A stretch of 64,000 nucleotides of DNA from Pelecanus crispus (GCF_030463565.1 NC_134645.1:441501-505500), one strand, 5' to 3'; shown: positions 46,201 to 61,200, numbered from the stretch's first letter. Notes: generated from the sequence alone by a model not told the origin. Translations and numbers: made by a program.

Positions 46201-49200
46201 ATTAAAATCGATTTTTTTGTGGGTTTTTTTTGTTTGTTTGTTTTTAAGACTATGGTGCTAGCAGAGAATTGCAGAAATCAAAAAATAGTTCTGTTCCTAC
46301 AGTTTCTAGTGTGCGGGGAGATGAATGGGCTTGTGTGGAGCCCCATTAACTATCACGAGGTCAGCCTCTCTCCGTACCACGAGCCGGCAGGATTGCCATC
46401 TGCATCTCGATGTGTGGCCTTGCGTCACGTTGTGTTTTACGGAGCAGAATGCTGTAAGGGACTTGGAGCAATCGGCAAAACGTTCAGTCTGGAGATGGGG
46501 TGTGTGTATTATCTACCCCAGTCAAACATCAGGTTTCAATTAGTGTACAGGCTCATTCCTTTACCCCGAAATTAGTTTGGTTTGTTTGAGGTTTCATAAC
46601 ACATTACCAGATTTGCTATACTAATTAATTGCGTTAAGTAGTGAAGTTCTGGTAATAGAAAACCTTACTGCAGCTTTTCCCTTGAGATACTGCCCGCGAA
46701 GAAGAGGAAGACTACTATTTTGGTTTGAGATATAAAGAATGTGAATTACTATGAATTTTTTACAGGGTTTCATTGTTCTTCGAACTTCATTTTAGTTGCA
46801 TCTTTTGAATCAGTTCTACAGACAAGTAACTGATGGTGTGTTATATTTCCTGTACGTTTTTCTTTTTGCATATAATTTATTACAACAAAGACTCTCGCTT
46901 AAATGGTGAAAAAGAATGCAAAAGCGTGGGGCTTGGAAATTTGTCACGCCTGGGCGCTGTTTTCAGCTTTGGGTGGGCAGCGATGATACTCATCTCTGCT
47001 GGTTTCTCGAGTTGGCTTGCTTAAGTTAAAACATGTATGAAGGAACCTGGCGAGGGCCTTTCAGAAAAAGAATTAAATTATTCAAAACGCCTGGCAGATG
47101 GAGTAGAGCTGTGACTTGGGGCGTCCTAAAGGTCCCGAGCGAAGCATTCGTTCACCCTGCTGGAAGGCAGGGCGCAGGTAAGGGGTACCCGCCGCGGGCA
47201 ATGGCTGCTCCCTTCCCGCCCGACGGCCCGCTGCGGTGCCGGGCAGGGCGCGGGGCCGCGGGCCGTGCAGGGCCTGAGCGACGGCGCTTTGGGACAGACG
47301 GCCCAGAACAAAAGGGCAGCAACAACGCCCGAGTAGAGGGGTCACCGGCCCCTAGTAGAGAGGTAATCTTCCTCAGAAGGTGATGTTCATTCTGGTGTGG
47401 GGGAGTAGCAAAAACCATCTAGATACCACCTCAGCTGTCCTTCAGTGCTATGCTAGAGTCGGTCACTACTTAAAAACTCAGACCACGTTTGATAAAATGA
47501 GAAATAAATTTTTTTTTTGGCCTAGGTGTGTTAACTTTAAGGCTTCTTCCAAACCCAGAAACATGTGAAGAGTGGAAATGAGAATCAGTTTATTTTGGTT
47601 TTCTGAATTGCTGCATATGCTGAACTAAGATTTCCAAATTATAGGTACAAGTATTTAGATACAAGCACGTTCAAACTGGAGCAATGGGAGCCTGAAGCAA
47701 AACGCAAGTTTTCCTCAAAGTGAGGGAAGTGTTAATAATCGTTCCTGGTAATTGTCTTCAGAAACATGTTTCTACAACACGTAACACTTTTAAAGACAAG
47801 AGAACTCTTTTTAGAAGTATTTTTTTCTATAGACATCTTGTTTTAGGGAGGCGTAGAGAAGGGTATCCCGGGCGGAGGCCGACGGCAGCACGGCGCCATG
47901 GGTGCAGAGCGCGGCAGCCGTGCTGCGCGGGATCGGTTAACAGCCCTCAGAGCCGCCCTGGGCCTTCCAGGGCCCGGACTCCCCGTGGCCTCCGCGACAC
48001 CTCAGGCTCCTCGGGCGCCACGGCCTCCTCGCTTTATTTTTATTTATTCTTTTTTTTAGCCTAGGAAGGAAACTTGGGAGCCCGAGGCCGCCGAGGGCTG
48101 TGGGGCGGCGGCCGCGGGGACGGGCGGCGGCCGCTAGAGGGCAGGCGAGGCCCGCCGGCGGGAGGCGGGAAGCGGGGGCTGAGGGGGCGGCACGGCTGCC
48201 CTGAGGGCTGGCCTGAGGCACAGGCCTTACGGGGAGCGGCGGAGGGAGCTGGGGGTGTTCAGCCTGGAGAAGAGGAGGCTGAGGGGAGACCTCATCGCTC
48301 TCTACAGCTGCCTGACAGGAGGGGGCAGGGAGGGGGGTGCTGGGCTCTGCTCCCACGTAGTTAGCGATAGGACGAGAGGAAATGGGCTCAAGCTGCGTCA
48401 GGGGAGGTTTAGGTTGGATATTAGGAGAAATTTCTTCACAAAAAGAGTGGTCAAGCATTGGAACAGGCTGCCCAGACAGGTTGGAGTCCCCATCCCTGGA
48501 GGGGTTCAAAAAACAGCTAGACATGGCACTGGGGGACATGGTTCAGTCTGGTCTACCCTGGATTGGTTTAGTGTGGAGTTGGCAGTGTAGGTTAATGGTT
48601 GGACTGGATGATTTAAAGGGCTTTTCCAACCTAAACGATGCTATGATTCTATAAACTGCTGGTGGTGGCTATGCGTGAGGAGGGAGAGGCTCGAAGGGCT
48701 GTTAGAAAGAGGTGCTATAACCAGAGGAAGCCCGGTTCCAAAGCGGAGGGTGCAGGACGTGCAGGTGGTGGGCTCACGCTGGCTTGGGGGCCGGAGCCCC
48801 TCTCCTCCGGGGCCAGGCTGGGGGAGCTGGGGGTGCTCAGCCTGGAGAGGAGGGGGCTGCGGGGAGGCCTGAGTGCGGCCTGGCAGTGCTGAGAGGGGCC
48901 TGCAGGAAAGATGGGGGCAAGCTTTTTAGCAAGGCCTGTTGTGACAGGACAAGGAGTAATGGTTTTAAAGTAAAGGAGGGTAGATTTAGACTGGCTGTAA
49001 GGAAGAAATGTTTTACAGTGAGGGTGGTGAGGCACTGGCACAGGTTGCCCAGAGAGGCAGTGGAGGCCCCATCCCTGGCAACATCCCAGGCCAGGCTGGA
49101 CGGGGCTGTGAGCACCCTGGGCTGGTTAAAGCTGTCCCTGGCACCGCAGGGGCTGGGCTGGGTGGGCTCTGAAGGGCCCTGCCCACCCAAAGCATTCTGT

Positions 49201-52200
49201 GGTTCTGTGACTCTCCCAAGGCAGTTGTCCGTCCCAGGTTAGTCTCCTGAGCGCTCTGTGACTGAAGGATGCAACCTGGTCTTTCAAAGGAGCCGACTGT
49301 GGGGGTCTCTCTTTTGTCCAGTAAGCCTAAATATATTCCTATGTTTGATGAAGTGCGTTGTTTACTCTTTTTGGTTTAATCCCTTTATCCTGTGGGGCTG
49401 GTCTTTCTCCCTGTGTGTTTGTGTGTGTGGTAACCGAGATAACCAAAGCATGTCCAGTGGCAGTCTGCTTATGGCCCTGAGGAGAAACGGTTTTCTTAAC
49501 TCCACAGTCTGGTGGTAAAAGTCATTCCTTCTGACGGCCTATCACAGCCCCACTTTTCTCACCGCTTTTTTAGTTGCAGGATTGTTGGTCGGACCACTTA
49601 ATTCTTGCGTTTTTCAGATAAATAATGAAGTGGTTTAATCTGCGTATCAGAAGCAGTTCTGTGTTAGAGCTGGTTTGCCGTTGGTCTTTACGCTGTGTTC
49701 GCAGCACGTACAACTAGTTAATTCCTTCATTGCATTGGCAAAAACGCTGAAACTTCTTGTTAAGGCTTACATTGATCCTGGTTAAGAATTAACGTTTTTT
49801 TAAAGTGGTTTGATGGGAAAGAGTCTCTGTTGCCTTTTTCAACAAAAATCTGTGCAGTGTGGGGCCTGTATGAGTCTAACGCTGAAACTTGGACCGATGG
49901 GAAATGGGCTCAGGCAGCTTTTGCGCCGGCAGCATGGAGAACAGGCTGGAGCAGTGGCGGCAGTGAAAGCCTTGATGCGGCAGATTCCCACCTATGCAGA
50001 AAGCCTTTCGGGAGGCAGAGGGATAGAATAATTGCACTTTGGCCTTTGTATCTTTTTCAATGGTGGAGCATTAACTTGACCTTACAAAGGCATAATGGCT
50101 CTATTTCTGCCAGGTGACTCCACACTGCTGTGTGTAATAACAGTAATCTAGCCAATACTCAGCACTGTTTCTCCCATACAGGAAGGCACTATTTTTTTTG
50201 TTTCTTTTTTTTTTTTTTTTTAAAAAAAAGAACTGATTTCCTAAATTGCACTGGTGTTGCTTTTTGAGATCTCTGCCAACTCTAACCAACTGATGATTGG
50301 GCTCACTGAATATAATTATTTTAAATGAGGCCTAAAGCCTGCGTCCACCTGGCCTGAGAAGCCTTAGGCAAGAGAATTTTGAATGGGGCTGCCCTCACAG
50401 TTTGTTAGGGAAAGATAAAGCACCTCCGTTGGGCAATCCGGATCTTAGGTGGGTTGTGCTGGCTTTTGGAAGTGGTTCTGTCTCTCCTCTGGTGCTGAGG
50501 CTCCCAGCTTAGTGTGCCCTGGCAACGTGCCCTAGGTGGAAGTATTTATTTGTGGGTGGATGCTTTGGATCAGGTATTTGTAATATTTGTCCATGTGCTA
50601 ATGGAGTAGAACAGAAATATCAGGACCTATTAATGGCAGAGCTTCAGGACATTACCTAATATCTTTTTTTATAGGTTGGAAGATTATGATGATCTCTTGC
50701 CAATCTGGACACGTCAGAGTGAGACTCTGAAAGAAACCTATAGTGAATATTTCCTTGCTGATCTCATAGAATGTCAAGACGAAGAAAATCAGGCTGTTGT
50801 TTGCGAGGTCAGTCTGCTGTGAACTCTGATTTTGTCTAATCGTAACAGTAGTGATGTCACACGTGAGTGACAGCTCACACTGCATCTCAGCGAATAAAAA
50901 GAACAAGCTCACTTTTGGAAGGTAGAATTCATGATCTGCACCCACGCAGTGCCCTCTGCCATGTATTTTGTGTCTTTCCTTTCTTTAGGAGCGGTATTGC
51001 CTCTTAAGTAAATGAAGCAGCAATTCCCAGTAATCGTGTAGATTCTTTTCAAGTAATTGGAACAGACCATCTTGAAGAAACCATGTTGCCATTTTAGACA
51101 TTTGCATTATAGATGACCAGTTTTCATTCGTGGTGAAAATTGGTATTGCATGTGAAAACTAGTATCCAGTAATACTTTCACAGTTAAAACTGCTGTAGTG
51201 TTCTTTCCGTCTCCTGGCTCAGGCAGTCAGATTTTTGCTGAATTGAAGACAAACCCAGGAATTAATTTAAATAAGAAAGAGGTGGTAATAGTTATCCTGC
51301 TGGAAATTCCTGTTAATATTTTCATGTGTTAGTAATTGCACGTGGTATTGTAAGCCGATAGGCAACATAACCTACTTAATACCAGAAGTCTGCTTTCTGT
51401 AGCAAATAATTTTTGTAAAACCTTAACATGTAGTCACTACCATTGGAAGCCAAATGGGAAACAATAAAACATTAGCGTAATAGCACATTACAAACAGCTA
51501 TCTTTATAAATAATACATTTCAATTGTACATTTATAGCTCAATATGATACCAGCAAAAGGTGTTTCAGACCCTCATAGTTTATACTTGCCGCTGCTGCTG
51601 CAGATTGGAAAGACACCTCCATGCGAACCAAGATAGATGCCAATTTTCCCTGCAGAGAATGAAGCTGGCAGCCTCTTTTTGCACATATGGTAGATGGATT
51701 GGTTAATCAGCCTCTGCTGAGCCTTGGGCCTAAAATTACATAGCAGCCAGACAACTGCAGCGACCCAGCTTTTGTTCAGTTACGCAAACAAGGCAAACAA
51801 ACAATCACTTGTTGTTTGAGGGGAAAAAAATTAAACTTTTTTTTATTTATTTTTATTGGAGTGCTGATGGCCTGATAAAACAGCTCTACAAATCCAGCCG
51901 TTGTGTTTTCATTATGTTTATAAAGGAGGCTTTCGTTATGTGTATGAAGGAAAAAAACAAATTTATTATGTGTTTCACCAGAAAGTTGCATATAGTACTA
52001 AAAATTGAAGAGCTTCCTTCTTCTAGATTCGTCTTAGCTTAAAGCCAAAAAACCTCCAGCATGCCAATTCTCATTTTTCAGAGTGTATTTCTTTCTGAAG
52101 ACTGCAACTTTCTGTCAGTAATAGTCAAACATACAGAGCAATGTGCCATTTCAGCATTGCAGGGCTCTTGTCATTTTCATACTTGCCAGGGTGGGGTTTG

Positions 52201-55200
52201 TTTTTTTTTTTAAAGACTAGTTCTTCAATTTTTTTTTTTCAGAACTTGAAAATATTTAGCACTTATAATTGCTGCAAATAATCCATACCATATACTGTAT
52301 TAGATACTGTTTATATACTGTAGAATTTCTTTCTTGAGTTAATAATTTTCATAGGGAAATATACTTTTCAGTTTGAGCACAATTTTACTTACAAAGCAGT
52401 GTCTAGTAATTAGCCAGCCATTATGGCTAGCTAAATCCAGATTTTACTCTAGCTATACTTTAAAGAAAAATTATACCTTTTTGGAGGTATGTAGTTAAAA
52501 AGTTTAGTTTTTTATTTACTGTAACAAATGTGTTATTGAGACAATAAGTCATTATTTGGTTCATATGAATAATCCTAATGCTCCTGCAAGTCGTAGCTAA
52601 CAAAAGAATTTTAACATGTAATATAGAGGGCCTGATACACATATTACAAGGAAAAAAAAAAAAGGATCTTTAACTTTTGCTGAAATAGTTCCTTTATACT
52701 TTCCTATTATGCACAGCCAGAGATGCAACACCAACTTTTATGTTTCAGAGATTTTTTTGTTCAATTTTTTGTCATGACCTAAAATCACATGCTCAAATTT
52801 TACATATGTGTGACGTTGCTTTTATATTTCAGGATGGTGACACTGCAGTGGGATTCATGAGCTTATGTTCTCAAGTAAATGTTTCTTTGTTCCAAGAGTG
52901 TTTTGACTTAGGGCCTTTCCATGGACTCTGTAAACCACATCCTGAAGATGTTCTCAAAATGCCACAGAAGCCCAGCATTCAAGAAGGTATCTATATTCTA
53001 AAATGCTAGGTAGATTCAAGGTGCATTTATTTCTAGCTTCTGAGTAAGTTTTGCAAAAGGTTGAAGAGGATATACGTTTTCTAGCAAGAAAACACAAGTT
53101 AATGTAGCTATTTTGGAGATGGCTGCCTGGTGTTTTTTAATTCAGGAGAGAAATTTTGATAGTCCTGCTCTCTGAATCAAAGTGATTGTTGTTTGTGAGG
53201 AGCTGGTCTATACCAGGTATGGGATAAACCTACGTTTCAAGTTTCAGAAAGCTAAAGCATCGAGTATATTTTCTATCAGTTAGCTATAGTTGCACTATTA
53301 ATGGAAGACTTAATTTTGAAATCTGGTTCTAATGTCTGTCAGTAGCTAAGCAGCTGGTTAACTACGGCTATTATGTTGGCCCATTGACTTGTGTTGTCTT
53401 ATTTCCTTGTAGTCCAACTTCTGCTCTCTTTGCTTATTGTTTGCAGTCTTCTAGGTTACAAGATTCTGGGAGATGAGGGACTGTCTCTTTATTCTGTTTT
53501 TATATTGGGCATGATACAACAATGCATCTACAAGCCACCTTACTGCAAATGACAAAAAACAGTAACATGAATTTGTCATCTGTTTGTAGAACAGAAGTGT
53601 CATGTAAATGATTTACAGTTGTCATCTTTATTTTTAAGTGTCAAAGGGCTTTTTGTGCAGAAGGGCAATATTTTGCTATCTACTAATTATCAGTAATAGA
53701 ATTAAAAAAAAAAAACAAACCCAAACCACCATTAGGTTGTTACCTATCTGCTTGTCTGAACACAAAGCAGCAGGCAAAAAAGGCAACTAGGGAGCTACAG
53801 AGCAGTCACCAGCTGGTATCTCGGAGCTGACAGTCATGGAACAGAAAAGGGAAAGAAAAAAAGTGTTATAGCTGCTGCTCTGGACTTCCTCTCCCCTGCA
53901 AAGAAGCATCTTGCAAATAAGAGATGAAGGAAGCCAGCTATCTCCTCCTGTACCATTCCATGCTCCTGGAGCTTCAGGAGTATTATGTCAAAATAGGTGA
54001 CAGACGTAGGTAGAAACGTAAATGAGACTGAGGGAGGACAAAAGATCACTCACGATAGTCTCTTCTGAAACCTAGCTGGAACACAGTCCTGGGCAGTCTG
54101 CACTAGGTGACCCTGCTTGAGCAGAGGGCTTGAACAAGGTGGCCTCCAGCGGTCCCTTCTAACCTGACCATTCTGTGACTGTTACCTGGTTCTGGTAAAA
54201 CCCTTGGACGCTTCTGTGTGCTTTCCTCGTCCAGGGGCTGCAAGCTGTAGGCCCATGTTTTGTGGCAAATTCTGTGCTGCTGAGCCTTTTAATGAGTCTG
54301 TGGTTATAGGTTTTAACAGCTGTTACACATTTTTTTAACATTTAGGAAATACATGAGAGTTGTTCTAAATGTGAAAACTTAGCATAAACTGTTCTATTCG
54401 GGTTCTTCTATGACTCTAATCGATCTAGCATCTGCATGCTTTTCAGAAATGGATTAAGCGACATGGTTAGCAGTCTCACGTGTTCATCTCTCTTCACTTT
54501 CCTCTCCGGTTGAAAACTATGTTATTTTTGATGGTTGATACTAGTTTGCAATCCTGTGCATTTCCTTCAAGTAAGATTTTTAAAAGTAGTACTAGTAGTA
54601 TCGCTCTATTTGAAATGACAAGGGCAGCTCTGGGGAAAGAGGGAACTCTTTGTAGACTTTTTCAGATAGCTTCAGCACAAATCGTCGATGGCCTCAAAGA
54701 TAGCCTCCTCAGAAGGAACTTGAGTATCATAAGCTAACAGCCTGACTGATACTATTCCTAGAGAGAAAGAGCCACTAGACATTTAAAAGTAAAATTAGAA
54801 TTAGCTCATGGCTATACATTGCTCAGGAATATTAATTCTGTTATCACTGAATAATAAGTAAAGTTATTGTTGTAGCTTTGCACATTTTAGAATAGAAACA
54901 AACAATTATAACACTTTGAAGTGTTGGTTGTCCTGAAACATTATAAGTTGTTGTTTGTACCTGCCCAGTATGGCCAAAAAGAGAGAGATGAAACTGAATG
55001 CTGTGGTAGTTGAATTTCAGAGAAAGGAAAAAGAAAGAGGAAAAAAATCAAATGTATGCTATTATTACTCTAATTTCTAATACAAGTTCAATAAGGCACT
55101 AGCTTGTCACAAGTTACAGAAGTTCTGGTTTATTGAAAATATATGCTTTGTATGATAGATATTTGATAAACAGCTTTTCTTTTTACTGCTTGTTAGACCT

Positions 55201-58200
55201 TTGACTTATAAACAAAAAGTCCATGTTTTTCAAACAGTTTGAATGAAAAGCCCTTTCCCTGTGAATGATTCGGGTTTCATTGTTGCCTGAGATGTGACTC
55301 AAAATTAATTTTAGTATTCATTCATGAAAATTTCCAGGAAAAGAAGTAATATTTTTTTTTCTTAAGAAAGGAAAGAAAAAAGCCCACTGTTCTAATAAAG
55401 AAGTTTACACTAAAAAAAACCCCAACCAACTCATAAGCACCAACTCCCCTCCTCTCTGATTTTTTATTAAAAATGTAATTCAAAAAGGGAATTATCTTGT
55501 TTGGGTTTTTTGGTCTTTTTTGTAAATGTAGAGCCTATATAAGAGTTGCATCCCAGTAGTCCGTTGTTACGCCTTTCTAATAAAATGGGCAACTTATATC
55601 CTTGGAATTTATTATAGTGTCAGTCACATATAGTTTATATTTGATTATACTGCATAACACATGCACGATTATATGAATGTCATTTTAACGATTGCCCCAT
55701 TTCTGCAGGCTACTGCATCGGAAATTTGCTGCCAAATTGTCCCTTGATGTGAAGGCAGTGAAGGTTCACTAGGCACCTTACATCAATAGAGGAAGTGGAC
55801 TTTCTTTTAATGAATTCAAAGGCTGAGAATTTAAAATGCAAGCTGCATTCATATGTAGGGTAATTTTATGTTCCCACATTTAAAAAAAAAAAATCCATAA
55901 TAAGGATATTTTTTCAAGCTCTTTAGCTTGTAAGTAGAGACCACAGGTTAATATTATTTTTCCTTTCAAAATGTAATACTGAATAATAGTGAAAGAGTGT
56001 ACAAAAATCTGTCTTTAACACAATATTGATATGCCACTTATGTTTCAGGGTAATTACAGTAATTTGGTTGTTACTCTATATGGTGTCACGAATTAGTAGC
56101 TAGAAAACATTATGATGCAGTGGGAATGATTCAAGGGCTTTTCATCAGGCGTCATGGTGAACTGGCTTCTTGATCCTGCTGCCTGTTACCTCTGCTAACA
56201 ACCCAGCAATCACTGAATTATTTTAATTTTCTTTTTGTTCATGTTCCTTACTTCGTTTAGCGCAACGACATTTATGTTCTTCCCAGTCACTTGTGTACAG
56301 CATATATGTAAACAGTGATGCAGCTACATTTGACAGTAGTGGATGGTGGAGCCATTAAGGGATTTCATTTTTGTATAAAGTCAGAAATAACATATCAATA
56401 TTTACATGACAACAAGAGACTTGTATTAATTAACTTCTGACACCTGCAAGGCTGTTTATAATGAGAAATGTGTCTGTGTTACTCAAGACGACATTTGATC
56501 ATTTCTGTGAAGTCTCACATCTGTGATACCCCTGGAGAAACCATGATTTCTAACCCCTGTGTTTCTTCTTGCCCTGCACATTGCATCTGCATTCTTTTCT
56601 ACTAACAGAGAAACAGATTTTCAGATAACAGATTTCTAAAAATACTTTTGGCTAAATTATTTTAAACCTTTGAGTGTTTTTTTGTTTTGTTTTTTTAAAA
56701 TGCTCATTACTGTATGAAGAAATGCTTATGTCAGTGAATGTAACTTAGATGGGTTTCCCAAGGTAAAGTTCAGAGAGAGGAGTGAAGAATTCTGTTGTGC
56801 TGGGTTTTCTGAAGTTTTTTTTCCTTCTTCCTGGAGCTCAGAAACTTTGACTTCCTTGTGTTACTGGAGCTTTCAAATGCAAGGGTGTCCTGGCCTGATG
56901 CGTTTTCTGCAGCAGCAATACCTACACTTCAAGAGTTTATTAGTTAAAACTTATTTTCAGGCTTTGTTTTTAAATAGGAAACCACCTGAACATACCTGTA
57001 AAATTAGGGAGGTGACAATTTAAGGAATGGCAGAACTATTGAAGATATGTTCAGGGGCTAAAAATACAGCATCTGATGCTTTGCTTTAGTAATTTTGGTG
57101 GTTGTTTGGGGTAATATGTAGTATTTGCTAGTATTTCAACGTTTCTTTTCCAAGTTGATGGTAAAAATAATTTTGGTCCACAACATTAACTTTAAATGTA
57201 ACCTTTATGATGCATTATCAGATGATTTCTCGTTCTGAATACCCTCACCTTCCATTGACTTTAATGAAAATAATCCGTCACCGTACAGATTTAGGAACTG
57301 CTTTCCCCAAAGTGTGTAACATCTGCTGGAATGGCGATTGCCTGCTCTCTAGCAAGCATCATGATGTTAGAAAAATTCATAGTGGGTTCTGTCACGCTCG
57401 CGTCAGGTATCAGTACAGTTCTATAGGGCTGTTGTGTGTTGCTGTGTAAAACTGCTAAGATCTGTCATAGGATAATGGTTAGGTCACTGAAATGAAACAT
57501 AATGCATCATGTACTTAGCTCTGCGGAGAAGGACGTGGGAGTCCTGGTGGACAAGTTAACCATGAGCCAGCAACGTGCCCTTGCAGCCAAGAAGGCAGTG
57601 GTGTCCTGGGGTGCGTTAGGGAGAGCGTGGCCAGCAGGTCGAAGGAGGTGATCCTCCCCCTCTGCTCTGCCCCGGTGAGGCCACGTCTGGAGTACTGTGT
57701 CCAGTTCTGGGCTCCCCAGGTCAAGAAAGACCAGGAGCTACTGGAGAGAGTGAGTCCAGTGGAGGGCTATGAAGATGATTAGTGGACTGGTGCATCTCTC
57801 TTACACGGAAAGGCTGAGAGAGCTGGGTCTGTTTAGCCTGAAGAAGAGGAGACTGAGGGGGATCTTACCAACACTTACAAATATCTTAAAAGGCAGGTGT
57901 CAGGAGAATGGGCCAGAATCTTTTCAGTGGTGCCCAGTGACAGGACAAGGGGCAATGGGCACAAACTGAAACACAGGAGGTTCCATCTGAATATGAGGAA
58001 AAACTTTAAGGGTGACAGAGCACTGGAACAGGCTGCCCAGAGAGGTTGTAGAGTCTCCTTCTCTGGAGATACTCAAAACCTGCCTGGACGTGATCCTGTG
58101 CAGCCTGCTCTAAGTGAACCTGCTTTAGTTAGGGGTGTTGGACTAGATGATCTCCACAGGTCCCCCCCAACCCCAGCCATTCTGTGATTCTGTGATATGT

Positions 58201-61200
58201 TCCCAATTTGCTTTGGACATTTTTACTGTGGCTTCTTAATATTTTAAATATCCACTCTGAATTTGGCCCTGGCCAGGGGATTGAATAGCAAAAAAAGTCT
58301 ATAGTGATATTTAAATAAACTCCCTAACACATAGATGCTTGCTTTAATTGGCTTAAGCACTTGACCAGAGACACGCTCTATGTATGCTGTGTGTGTATAC
58401 ATATATAAAAAAAAGTGTATGTATATATAGCATCGTATATGTAGGTATCATGGCAGTCAGTGTTTTAATATTGATTCATGAGGTGGCTACAAGTAATTTC
58501 ACCCTATCACCTTAGTTATCTGTTTGCCCACAGAAATATTATTACTCAGGTTGGAACCAACTAGACTAGAATGTTACTATAATGTTATTGAGGATGGTAA
58601 GATGACCTGTCATGCAGAGATTCTTAGATTGGAGGGGAGGAAATAGACAAATTGACAAAGAGTGATGAAAGAGCAACAACCTTTTATAAGAAGTAAAACA
58701 GGGTTTAGAGAGCTAGTTAGGTTTAGCAACTGAGAAGGGAATTTAAATCCCTGTTTCTTGTCCCTGCTTGCGCCAATAAGTAAGTGTTCTGGCTTGACTA
58801 GGACTTATTCTGAATTTCAGTTCTGTTAGGAGACCTAATCTGAGAATCAAGAGCCCTTGCTGATGATCATCAGAAAACAAGTTAGCAACGGGCACAGGGT
58901 TTAAGATACCAGTCAATAAACTAATGACTCATATTTTTCTCTTCAGATGGGGTGAAAATTTATTATATATAATACATGAGTTAGGAATTGCTTCCAAACT
59001 GTGTCTTGTTCAATTCTTATTTTAGAACCACTTCTCTAATTTTTGCCTTGAGATCAAATAGTCTAATGAAGTTCTAGCCAAGTAACTATAGGAGGGTCTA
59101 TCTTGACTGTGGTCCTTAAAAATAAATAAAATAAACCTTTCAATAGAGGTAGTCTGGCGCACTCTTTAGTTATTGCGGTGATTCTGAGGGTTACGCTCAC
59201 ATTTTTAAGCCTGATGCATCTGTTCTTTTTCATTACTCAGATGAAGATAAAAGCAACCAAACAAGTCAAGAAACAGAGTCTGTTTCATCTCGAAACTTTG
59301 AACATATTCATGATCAGGATGCAGCTGTCCAGGTAATACCACTGTACACAGCAATGCTTTAAAAGCTAATTTGGAGCAAAGGTTACTAGGACAAGCAGTG
59401 CTTATTATTTCCACTCCTGCAATGTCCTCTGAATGGGCCCACGCTTGTACCTGCTGTTGTGCATAGATCAGAAGCTGTTCTAGCTAGGATCTGGGTGGAG
59501 GTGGTTATTATAGGTATTAATCAGATGAGTTTTCCCATGCGGTTCGACATGAACAGCCAGACAGCACAGGGGTGGAAATAAAGTGGCACTGAGAGGAGAA
59601 AAAGGATGGGGGCCTGTTTGTGCACATCTGCTGCCAAGTAAAGGCATGTGGAAGCACAGCTTCAAGTGGGCTCCTCTGCTGATGTGAGAGAGCGTTCCTG
59701 TAACACAGGGTGAGAGTGGTCTTATTCTGATCTGCGGGTCCTGAGATTTTGACTTGACTCTGTTACTGAGCTAAAAATCTGCTACTGATGGAAAGCTGCC
59801 AAAGCTGAAAAGCAGCAATATAGCTTCAGTTTTCCCCTGTAATTTATAGAAGTTAAAGGGCATATGTTCTGTCTGTGCCTCTTCTGCTGAGTGAAGCTTG
59901 ACTTGATAAAAATGTTACTGTGAAATGTGTTGGTGCGGCATAAATCAGCAGAGAATTTATACCAAGAAACGTTAAACGGTTGCATCTGTCTCTAGTCTCT
60001 CTCTCAGTACCGTATCAAAGCTACTTTGGTTTTCTTCCTGTTGTTGTTCATTTCCATTTCCACAATATTCTGTGCATTGATCCCATTTTCTTTAACATGT
60101 TTTTAACTTTCAGGTATTTTCAATATGCATCTGAAAACAAAATTTTTATGTAGAAACATTTCTGAAAGATAAATATTTTATTGCCTCACAAAGGGATTCT
60201 AATGGTAACTATTAGTTTGTGAATGTATTGCTCTTCAGCAAGAATGTATATGTTTTTAAAGGCCACTTTTATCTAGCATTTCAGAAACAGGTAGATATCA
60301 CATTAAAAATAGCCCCTTGAACTTCTGTATTTGTCAAAATGTGACAAATAAAAAGTACATCCCTGTGTGACTGCTTGGAATGCTGTAAGATAGGAATGAT
60401 GCAAGGTCTTTTAATTAAAAAAAATGACAATATTTTCTGAAGCGCTGTAAGCGATCATTTGTCTATTATTATTGCAGAAAGATGGAGCCATTACTGTTCC
60501 CCATACTGATCTGCTGTTAGATGATGTCACAGGCAAAGATTTCAAAGCCTCAGCAACACCCCTCCTTGAGACTGAAGAAGATGCTTTTCATCCAGTGTAC
60601 AAAGGAGCTTCAAATGCGTTCTGTATCCGTCTGTTTTGTATTGATGAGCAGCATGAAACTAGGTAAGTATGGATGAATAGTTTCTGCTTTCCTAATCTTA
60701 ATAACAACTTCCAATGTTACATTTTTAGGACAAATCTGAAAGTGACAGCACTTGCTGTAGTTAGGTTGGATTTTTTCTGACCTCTTTTTTTCATTTCTCT
60801 TTTTTACCTTCACTAACAACTTACTGAAATTTTCAACCTCCAGCTGCCACTTCCCATCTCTGGTAGGACTGTGTGGACAAAAAGTTAAGAATTTATTTTT
60901 GTTGGAGAACTACTAGTTGAAATTGTGGAAGAAGGCCAAAGCTGGCTAACTCTGGAAAGAGGTAGATGTTATGGTACTGGTCATCTCTGCTCATGGGGCA
61001 ATAAAGCTGGTTTTAACTCTGCAGTTAAATGTTCTAATTTCTAAACACTCAGTCTCCCATCACTGAGAGAATTGATTCAGTTTTCTAGAATCCACTACAG
61101 TAGGGAGAAGACAAAGGTTTTTTATCTTAAAATGATTGCTGCTGCTGACCTTGAACTCTTAGATCCTGGTGTAGTAGCATAGATCTATAAATGTGGTTTA

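Larger units (their letters stand above)
43662..50674 (+). other. CFAP61: CFAP61 intron 6 (7.0 kb)
   Basis: A GT-AG intron that carries two GC-rich, CpG-dense patches (about 47110-47350 and 47860-48230), two CR1 copies in direct succession (48232-49211) and an impure T tract followed by A's (about 50190-50230). No exon or retrogene was recognised. Confidence 0.8.
52987..59240 (+). other. CFAP61: CFAP61 intron 8 (6.3 kb)
   Basis: A GT-AG intron containing CR1 pieces at 54076-54179 and 57521-58196 and TG/TA-rich microsatellite sequence near 58388-58442. Mammalian CFAP61 has a longer linker at this protein position, so a missed exon is possible, but none was recognised. Confidence 0.75.
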
